Shown here: piece after piece, positions 56,524 to 64,000 of the stretch
Numbering within the stretch: the first letter of the stretch is position 1
How the letters are laid out: each line of letters starts with the position of its first letter
Origin: Arthrobacter sp. MYb23
GTDB taxonomy: Bacteria; Actinomycetota; Actinomycetes; Actinomycetales; Micrococcaceae
Length of the DNA stretch: 64,000 nt
NCBI RefSeq assembly: GCF_002979775.1
Contig: NZ_PCPR01000007.1
Location: forward strand, 62,001-126,000
Direction of reading: 5' to 3'
The notes under the pieces: generated by a model
Told to the model about the DNA's origin: nothing
Database searches by the model: none
Seen by the model: only the letters and a program-made list of their open reading frames with translations
Program-made: the position numbers and the translations under genes

Positions 56524-57801
56524 TCAGAGTTCAACCCCGAGCAAAGCATCGATTGCGTCAGTAACAAGCGCGGCATCCTGCGCTGAGTTGTCCTCGGCGG
56601 AGCGAATCGCTTCTTCTGCCCAGTGGTCGACGACGGCGATGGCTCCGGGAGCGTTGAGGTCGTTGGACAGCTCGTTACGCACGGCGGCCACCAATGGCCC
56701 CGCCGAACCGGCCGGTGCGTGATCGATCGCTTCACGCCACCGTGCAAGGCGGTCCTTGGCTGCGGCGAACTCCTCATCGGTCCACGACCAGTCTGAACGG
56801 TAGTGGTTGGCGAGGATGGCAAGGCGGATGGCTGCAGGGTCCTCACCGGCCGCCCGGAGCTTGGAGACCAGAACCAGGTTGCCCTTGGATTTGCTCATCT
56901 TTTCCCCGTCCAGGCCCACCATGCCAGCGTGGGCGTAGTGGCGTGCCAGGGGGACGCCGGAAAGGGAGTACGCGTGACCGGCTCCCATTTCGTGGTGCGG
57001 GAAAATGAGGTCCGATCCTCCGCCCTGGACCGTGAAGGGCGCTGGCAGGTACTTCTGAGCGATGACCGTACACTCGATGTGCCAGCCTGGCCGTCCATCG
57101 CCGAGGGTCGCTCCGGGCCAGTTGGGCTCGCCGTCACGGGCAACACGCCAAAGCAGGGGGTCAAGGGCATTGCGTTTGCCCGGCCTGGCGGGATCACCGC
57201 CACGTTCCGCGAAGAGTGCAAGCATTTCGGTTTCGCCAAGCCCGGATACGTCGCCCAGGGTCCAGGCATCGGTGGCGTCGGAGCGTTTGCCGGCCATTTC
57301 GACGTCGTAATAGACGTCGCCGTCCGGCTCGCCATCGCCTCCTTGAACGCGGTAGGCAACGCCGTCGGCAATGAGGCGTTCAATGGCGGGGACGATGTCC
57401 GGAATTGCCTCGACTGCGCCGATGTAGTGATTTGGCGCCAGGACGTTGAGCGCGTCCATGTCTGTCTGAAACAGGTCGATCTGACTCTGCGCCAGTTCCC
57501 GCCAGTCCACACCGGTGGCCGTGGCCCGCTCCAGGAGCGGATCATCGACGTCCGTCACGTTCTGGACGTAAGACACCCGGATACCTGCGTCGCGCCAGAC
57601 CCGGTTCAGGAGATCGAAAGCCACGTAACTGGCTGCATGTCCCATATGCGTCGCGTCATACGGGGTGATGCCGCAGACATACATCGACTGCTCCGGCTGT
57701 TTCTCAATGTCCACCACACGGCCGAGGGCTGTGTCATACAGCCGTAGTTGCGGCAGGCTGCCGGGCAGCTCAGGTACAGGGCGGGAGGTCCACGTTTTCA
57801 C
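56524..57801 (-). CDS. mshC: Mycothiol ligase MshC (cysteine:GlcN-Ins ligase)
   Basis: 425 residues; the ATP-dependent step that joins cysteine to GlcN-inositol in mycothiol synthesis. It is a cysteinyl-tRNA-synthetase relative with the zinc/Cys-binding [16 protein letters not shown] (HIGH-like) motif and EKMSKSKGN (KMSKS). The tRNA-binding C-terminal domain is missing, which separates MshC from CysS. Mycothiol is the thiol buffer of actinobacteria. GTG 57801 lies 6 bases after TAAGGT. It may be cotranscribed with nothing else; uppP ends 15 bases upstream on the same strand. Confidence 0.95.
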   Translation of the reverse strand: MKTWTSRPVPELPGSLPQLRLYDTALGRVVDIEKQPEQSMYVCGITPYDATHMGHAASYVAFDLLNRVWRDAGIRVSYVQNVTDVDDPLLERATATGVDWRELAQSQIDLFQTDMDALNVLAPNHYIGAVEAIPDIVPAIERLIADGVAYRVQGGDGEPDGDVYYDVEMAGKRSDATDAWTLGDVSGLGETEMLALFAERGGDPARPGKRNALDPLLWRVARDGEPNWPGATLGDGRPGWHIECTVIAQKYLPAPFTVQGGGSDLIFPHHEMGAGHAYSLSGVPLARHYAHAGMVGLDGEKMSKSKGNLVLVSKLRAAGEDPAAIRLAILANHYRSDWSWTDEEFAAAKDRLARWREAIDHAPAGSAGPLVAAVRNELSNDLNAPGAIAVVDHWAEEAIRSAEDNSAQDAALVTDAIDALLGVEL

Positions 57802-57807
57802 GACTTA

Positions 57808-57813
57808 ACCTTA
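57808..57813 (-). promoter_or_regulatory. Leaderless-type -10 (TAAGGT) for mshC
   Basis: TAAGGT on the minus strand followed by 6 bases and GTG 57801, in the 15-base gap after uppP. Confidence 0.45.
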
Positions 57814-57816
57814 GTG

Positions 57817-58650
57817 CTAGGCGCTGATCACACCGAAACCGAGCAGGACATACAAAGCCAGGCCAAGGAGGATCCGGTACCAAACGAACAGCCGGTAGCT
57901 ACGGGTGGAGACGAACTTGAGGAACCAGCCAATAATGACGTAACCCACCACAAAGGCAATGACCGTAGCCAACGCGGTCTCCGGAAGGCCGTACGGGCCG
58001 GACAAGCCGTCGTTGGAAACCGTCTTGTAGAGCTGGTAGAGCCCGCTGCCAAACACGGCCGGAATGGCCAAAAGGAACGAGTACCGGGCAGCGGCCTCAC
58101 GGGTGTAGCCCATGAGCAGGCCGGCCGTTATGGTGCCGCCGGAACGTGACACGCCAGGAATCAAGGCCATGGCCTGGGCGAAGCCATAAAGGATGCCGTG
58201 CTTGTAGGTCAATTGGGTGAGATCCCTCTCCTGCCGGCCAATGGCGTCGGCAACAGCAAGGATCATGCCGAACACGATCAGCATGGTGGCAACGATCCAC
58301 ATGCTGCGCAGCACTGACTCGATCTGGTCTTGGAACAACAGACCGAGCACGATGATCGGCAGGCTGCCAAGGATGACCAGCCAACCCATGCGGGCATCTG
58401 GATTGTTGCGCTCCACCTTGCCTGTAAGGGAGCCGAACCAAGCCCGGACGATCCTTACGATGTCGCGCCAGAAGTAGACAATCACAGCGGTTTCAGTTCC
58501 CAGCTGCGTAATGGCCGTGAAGGCAGCGCCGGGGTCAGCGGCACCCGGCAGGAATGAGCCGACGATCCGCAGGTGTGCGCTCGAGGAAATCGGGAGGAAT
58601 TCGGTGAGGCCCTGCACCAGGCCCAGCAAGGCTGCTTCTATCCAGTTCAC
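57817..58650 (-). CDS. uppP: Undecaprenyl-diphosphatase
   Basis: 277 residues with eight hydrophobic helices. It removes a phosphate from undecaprenyl pyrophosphate so that the lipid carrier can be reused for peptidoglycan and other wall polymers. The motifs [15 protein letters not shown] (about 14-28) and [10 protein letters not shown] (about 160) carry the catalytic residues. GTG 58650 gives the standard N-terminus [15 protein letters not shown]. It is divergent from the aldo/keto reductase. A TAGGGT lies 8 bases before the start, slightly far for a leaderless start. Confidence 0.95.
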   Translation of the reverse strand: MNWIEAALLGLVQGLTEFLPISSSAHLRIVGSFLPGAADPGAAFTAITQLGTETAVIVYFWRDIVRIVRAWFGSLTGKVERNNPDARMGWLVILGSLPIIVLGLLFQDQIESVLRSMWIVATMLIVFGMILAVADAIGRQERDLTQLTYKHGILYGFAQAMALIPGVSRSGGTITAGLLMGYTREAAARYSFLLAIPAVFGSGLYQLYKTVSNDGLSGPYGLPETALATVIAFVVGYVIIGWFLKFVSTRSYRLFVWYRILLGLALYVLLGFGVISA

Positions 58651-58689
58651 GTGAATAGACCCTACGTCATGAAGTCCTCTAACTCCCCG

Positions 58690-58695
58690 TAAGCT
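58690..58695 (+). promoter_or_regulatory. Leaderless-type -10 (TAAGCT) for the aldo/keto reductase
   Basis: TAAGCT followed by 7 bases and ATG 58703, with no ribosome binding site. Confidence 0.4.
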
Positions 58696-58702
58696 AACTG
58701 CT

Positions 58703-59635
58703 ATGCAGCAGCGTTATGTCGGAAACAGTGGATTCCGTGTGTCCTCATTGTCCCTTGGAACCATGTCCTGGGCCCAGGAGACCGACGAACAGGACGCTGC
58801 TGAACTGCTCCACGGGTTCGTTGCCGGCGGCGGCACAGTGGTGGACACGGCAGCGTCCTATGCGCAAGGCCGCGCAGAAGCAATGTTGGGATCCATGCTG
58901 GGTGATGTGGTGGCCCGTTCCGAGATTGTGATTTCCACCAAAGCCGGCGTGTCGTCGTCGGACTCCAGGCGAAGTGTCAACGCATCCCGCGGCGCGATGC
59001 TGTCCGCCCTTGATGCGAGCCTTGCCAGGCTTGGCACCGACTACATCGATATCTGGTTCGCTCACGAGTGGGATCCGAATGTGCCTTTGGATGAAACTCT
59101 CTCTGCCTTGGAGCTCGCCCAGCGAAGCGGGCGTGCACGCTACGTGGGGATCTCCAATTACAACGGCTGGCAGACAGCCAAGGCAGCGGCAGTGGCCGGC
59201 TTCACTCTCGTGGCAAACCAGTCCGAATACTCACTCGTTCAGCGCAAAGCCGAGGAAGAACTCATTCCTGCGGTGGAAGACGGAGGACTGGGGCTGATGG
59301 CCTGGGCGCCGCTGGGCCGAGGCGTGCTCAGCGGTAAATACCGTGGACAGATTCCTGCTGATTCCCGTGCCGCCCAAAGCCGGTTGGCTGGTTACGTAGA
59401 GCCGTATCTCGAGTCGCGGGCCTCCAGGGTAGTGGAAGCCGTGGCGATGGCAGCCCGCGGACTGGGCAGGACCCCGATGGACGTTTCCCTCAGCTGGCTG
59501 CTCTCCCGGCCAGGTGTTGCGACCACCATCGTGGGCCCAAGAAACGCTGTTCAGCTCAAGGAACTGATGGACGCGCAATTGACGGTTCTACCCGCTGAGA
59601 TTGCCCGCGCCCTCGAAGACGTCTCAGCTGTTTAG
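58703..59635 (+). CDS. Aldo/keto reductase
   Basis: 310 residues, a TIM-barrel NADPH-dependent reductase. Catalytic-region motifs are [12 protein letters not shown] (Asp and Tyr, about 51-62), STKAG (Lys, about 79) and FAHEWD (His, about 118), followed by [13 protein letters not shown] and the NADP-binding [10 protein letters not shown] region near the C-terminus. It resembles the AKR11/12-type voltage-channel beta-like group. The substrate is unknown. It converges on rfbA with only 6 bases between. Confidence 0.9.
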   Translation: MQQRYVGNSGFRVSSLSLGTMSWAQETDEQDAAELLHGFVAGGGTVVDTAASYAQGRAEAMLGSMLGDVVARSEIVISTKAGVSSSDSRRSVNASRGAMLSALDASLARLGTDYIDIWFAHEWDPNVPLDETLSALELAQRSGRARYVGISNYNGWQTAKAAAVAGFTLVANQSEYSLVQRKAEEELIPAVEDGGLGLMAWAPLGRGVLSGKYRGQIPADSRAAQSRLAGYVEPYLESRASRVVEAVAMAARGLGRTPMDVSLSWLLSRPGVATTIVGPRNAVQLKELMDAQLTVLPAEIARALEDVSAV

Positions 59636-59641
59636 TTCCGC

Positions 59642-61560
<1,919 letters not shown>

Positions 61561-61563
61561 AGC

Positions 61564-62973
61564 GTGGAACAGGGACGTCAGCTACGTTCGAGAACCACAC
61601 CCATCCCTGGCCTGTTGCTGTTTGAGCTTCCTGTTCACGGGGATGGCAGAGGCTGGTTCAAAGAGAACTGGCACCGTGACAAGATGCGGGCTTCCGGACT
61701 TCCGGACTTCGGCCCGGTGCAGAACAACATTTCCTTCAACGCAGTGCGCGGAACGGCTCGCGGAATCCATGCAGAGCCATGGGACAAGTTCATTTCGCTG
61801 GCCTCGGGACGGATCTTCGGGGCCTGGGTGGACCTGCGCGAGGGTCCAACATTCGGGACGGCATTCACCGCGGAGCTGACCCCGGGCGAGGCAGTCTTCG
61901 TCCCGCGTGGTGTGGGTAATGCTTTCCAAACACTGGAGGATGACACCGCGTACACCTACCTGGTCAACGACCATTGGACCGCGGAGGCACAGAAGGACTA
62001 CACGTTCCTGAACCTTGCAGATGAGCACGCAGCCATTCCGTGGCCCATCCCCTTGGAGAACTCCATTGTTTCGGCACAGGATGGGAAGCATCCCCGATGG
62101 GCGGAAGTTGTTCCCATGCCGGCGAGGCGCACGCTGGTCCTCGGCGCGGACGGCCAGTTGGGAACTACCCTGCGGCAGGCCTTCGTGGGCGACCCGACCG
62201 TGGAGTTCGCCGGCCGCGCACAATTCGATATCACCGCCGAAGACTCGTATACGGCGGTGAACTGGCGGGATTACTCCACGATCATCAACGCAGCAGCGTT
62301 CACTGCGGTAGACGCCGCCGAAACACCGGAGGGACGTGCGGCCGCGTGGAGCATCAACGCAGTGGCCGTTTCCCGTATGGCACGTGCTGCGGTAGAACAT
62401 TCACTGACTCTGGTCCACCTCTCCAGCGACTACGTGTTCGACGGCACAGCGGAGGTTCACTTCGAAGATGAGGTTCCCGCTCCCCTGGGCGTTTACGGCC
62501 AGAGCAAGGCCGCCGGCGATCTCGCGGCGGCCACTGTGCCAAGGCACTACATCATCAGGACCAGTTGGGTGGTGGGCGGGGGACGGAACTTTGTTCGCAC
62601 CATGGCATCGTTGGCGGCGAAGGGCGCTTCGCCATCGGTGGTGGATGACCAATGGGGTCGGCTGAGCTTCGCGTCCGACCTCGCCTTGGGCATCCGTCAT
62701 CTGCTCCTCAGCGAAGCTCCCTACGGGACGTACAACCTCAGCAATAGCGGGAAGCCACAGTCCTGGTACGAGATCGCCTGTGACGTCTACCGGCTTCTGG
62801 GCGCAGATCCAAACCTGGTGCGACCCATCAACACCGCTGACTACTCCAAACCCAACACTGCTCCGAGGCCGCGCAGCAGTGTCCTGGATTTGTCGGGAAT
62901 CCGGGCCACCGGATTTGATCCACCCGCGGCAAGCCAGCGCCTGGCTGAATACCTCAGGGGCTTGGAGCTCTAG
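61564..62973 (+). CDS. Fused dTDP-4-keto-rhamnose 3,5-epimerase and reductase (RfbC-RfbD)
   Basis: 469 residues covering the last two steps of dTDP-rhamnose synthesis. Residues about 1-180 form the cupin epimerase with catalytic His in TARGIHAEPWDKF and the Tyr in AYTYLVND. Residues about 190-469 are the SDR reductase with TLVLGADGQLGTTLRQAF (NADPH), VHLSSDYVFDG and YGQSKAAGD (Tyr, Lys). The fusion replaces two genes. GTG 61564 lies 3 bases after rfbB. Rhamnose is probably used for wall polysaccharide, with the next gene a glycosyltransferase. Confidence 0.93.
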   Translation: MEQGRQLRSRTTPIPGLLLFELPVHGDGRGWFKENWHRDKMRASGLPDFGPVQNNISFNAVRGTARGIHAEPWDKFISLASGRIFGAWVDLREGPTFGTAFTAELTPGEAVFVPRGVGNAFQTLEDDTAYTYLVNDHWTAEAQKDYTFLNLADEHAAIPWPIPLENSIVSAQDGKHPRWAEVVPMPARRTLVLGADGQLGTTLRQAFVGDPTVEFAGRAQFDITAEDSYTAVNWRDYSTIINAAAFTAVDAAETPEGRAAAWSINAVAVSRMARAAVEHSLTLVHLSSDYVFDGTAEVHFEDEVPAPLGVYGQSKAAGDLAAATVPRHYIIRTSWVVGGGRNFVRTMASLAAKGASPSVVDDQWGRLSFASDLALGIRHLLLSEAPYGTYNLSNSGKPQSWYEIACDVYRLLGADPNLVRPINTADYSKPNTAPRPRSSVLDLSGIRATGFDPPAASQRLAEYLRGLEL

Positions 62974-63076
62974 CGGAGTCCGGCGAAACGTCCTAAAGTA
63001 GCCGTACGGCAGCCTCTTGCAGGAGGCCGGGAGACAACTCAAATGAACATGTTGACGCGGCGGCACAGGTCCGCCA

Positions 63077-63114
63077 CCGACGATCCAGGCAGTGCAGCAG
63101 CCTTGGATCGTCGG
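63077..63114. repeat. Long inverted repeat before the glycosyltransferase gene
   Basis: CCGACGATCCAGGC (63077-63090) pairs with 63100-63114 with one bulged base. It lies 32 bases before the ATG at 63147, in a 173-base gap that is otherwise without recognisable signals. It could be an attenuator, an operator or a terminator for the rfb genes. Confidence 0.4.
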
Positions 63115-63146
63115 CCACATGGTGATGCCTTGAGTTGGAGCCGAGA

Positions 63147-64000
63147 ATGCTGCTACCGAAGATTATGCCCGTGGGAGATCTCCTCCACAGGGCAGTCCCC
63201 CACTTTTACCCCCGACGCGGCACCGCCGTCGGCAAACTCCAAAGTAAGCGGCACCACAGTGTGGCCCCATCCGACGTGCCGAAGCCTGAGACGCCCTGGG
63301 TGAATCTGGGCGGAGTCCCGGTGAGGCTTATGGAGGCTGACGGCGCACTTCGGGAAATTTTTGCTCGTGCCAGCTCCACCGGTGGGCCACCTTTGGGCGT
63401 TTGCTCCGCAAATCTGGACCACGTCCGGCATTTTGGAGCCGGAAGCCGCTGGATTGGCACTTTGGACCAGCCGGCGCCCGTTGAATGGTTGACCCTGATC
63501 GACGGCGCACCCTTGGCCACCGAGGCCCGGCGCCTCACATCCAAAACGTGGCCCCGGCTTGCCGGAAGCGATCTCATACACCCCTTCCTGACCGCCGCAG
63601 CGGCCCGGGGGTTGCGACTCGGTTTCCTGGGTGGGTCTGAGGAGACTCAGAAACTGATTGCCGGGAAATTGGAGACAGAGCGGCCTGAGCTGACGGTGGT
63701 GGGATGGTGGGCACCTGACAGGTCCACTCTGGGCGATGCCGCAGCTTCCCGGAAGCTCGCCGGGGAGATACGCGAGGCATCCCCTGACGTTCTGGTGGTG
63801 GGTTTGGGAAAACCGCGCCAGGAATTGTGGATAGCCGAGTACGGTCACCTGACCGGCGCCAAGGTTCTGCTGGCGTTCGGTGCTGTGGTGGATTTCCTCG
63901 CGGGGAATGTCCGGCGCGCTCCCCAATGGGCCAGTTCGCATAGCCTCGAATGGGCATGGCGCCTCATGCTGGAGCCACGCCGGTTGGCGCGGCGCTATCT
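63147..64000 (+). CDS. WecG/TagA/CpsF-family glycosyltransferase, 3' end beyond the window
   Basis: At least 284 residues; the frame stays open to the right edge. The GT26 signs are VNLGGVPVRLM (start of the domain, about 51), LTLIDGAPL (about 116-124), LAGSDLIHPF (about 138), GFLGGSEETQ and the hallmark VGLGKPRQELWIAEY (about 218-232). Members transfer an N-acetyl-hexosamine(uronic acid) to a lipid-linked sugar in wall polymer synthesis. A 50-residue basic lead precedes the domain. ATG 63147 has GGAG six bases upstream. It follows the dTDP-rhamnose genes, suggesting one wall-polysaccharide locus. Confidence 0.9.
   Translation, partial: MLLPKIMPVGDLLHRAVPHFYPRRGTAVGKLQSKRHHSVAPSDVPKPETPWVNLGGVPVRLMEADGALREIFARASSTGGPPLGVCSANLDHVRHFGAGSRWIGTLDQPAPVEWLTLIDGAPLATEARRLTSKTWPRLAGSDLIHPFLTAAAARGLRLGFLGGSEETQKLIAGKLETERPELTVVGWWAPDRSTLGDAAASRKLAGEIREASPDVLVVGLGKPRQELWIAEYGHLTGAKVLLAFGAVVDFLAGNVRRAPQWASSHSLEWAWRLMLEPRRLARRY

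Noticed and set aside
61582..62400. 272-residue minus-strand open frame
   Set aside because: Antisense to the fused rfbC-rfbD gene; no domain.
63043..63303. 86-residue plus-strand open frame before the glycosyltransferase
   Set aside because: It overlaps the glycosyltransferase start in another frame and covers the inverted repeat; composition is not protein-like.

Overview
The window reads as chromosomal DNA of a high-GC Gram-positive actinomycete of the family Micrococcaceae, most like Arthrobacter or Paenarthrobacter. The reasons are the mycothiol ligase mshC, a Pup-proteasome locus, RbpA, an actinobacterial bc1-aa3 respiratory chain with a di-haem QcrC, a DasR-like regulator with a dre-type operator, and frequent GTG and TTG starts. 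The genus is inferred from gene content and order; no database was searched. I place 61 protein genes and one very short upstream ORF. I saw no rRNA, tRNA, CRISPR array or insertion sequence. The longest stretch without a gene is 256 bases (34021-34276, a terminator plus the structured leader of rbpA).

Layout. 1-6700: an alpha/beta hydrolase cut by the window edge, an FAD-binding dehydrogenase, pyrD, a DUF3043 membrane protein, an M20 dipeptidase and the iron-sulfur carrier erpA. 6800-15700: the respiratory block, with ctaC-ctaD-ctaF on the plus strand and ctaE-qcrC-qcrA-qcrB on the minus strand; ptsH (HPr) and a DasR-like GntR regulator sit between them around a palindromic operator. 15800-20800: trpD, a stand-alone Lrp-type sensor domain, DUF3054, two VOC/PhnB proteins, a tandem Lrp regulator and a sigma factor with its own zinc-binding tail. 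20900-28700: an accessory stretch with a MarR/flavin monooxygenase pair around a perfect operator, a short UvrA-like ATPase, a type III polyketide synthase/methyltransferase/monooxygenase operon and an NTF2-like protein. 28775-34624: def, an S9 peptidase, an RlmA-type methyltransferase, an nfeD/SPFH pair and rbpA.

34747-55423 is a 20-kb run of minus-strand genes. In transcription order it reads HAD phosphatase, site-2 protease, trmI, arc/mpa, dop, pup, prcB, prcA, pafA, two FKBP isomerases, a fused pafBC, a small membrane protein, tatA, tatC, a HelY-type helicase, an amidohydrolase and a polyprenol-phosphate mannose synthase. It encodes the complete Pup pathway: Dop deamidates Pup, PafA ligates it, Arc unfolds the target, and PrcA/PrcB degrade it. 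55547-64000: a PAC2 protein, mshC, uppP, an aldo/keto reductase and a dTDP-rhamnose block (rfbA, rfbB and a fused rfbC-rfbD), followed by a WecG/TagA-type glycosyltransferase cut by the right edge.

The strongest pattern not tied to one gene is transcriptional. About twenty genes have a TANNNT -10 hexamer whose last base lies 6 or 7 bases before the start codon, which is the layout of leaderless mRNAs. In two cases the hexamer contains the stop codon of the gene upstream. Convergent gene pairs usually share one long symmetric hairpin. The best candidates for less-described biology are the type III PKS operon divergent from a UvrA-like ATPase, the DasR/HPr control region with its leaderless mini-ORF, and the structured rbpA leader.
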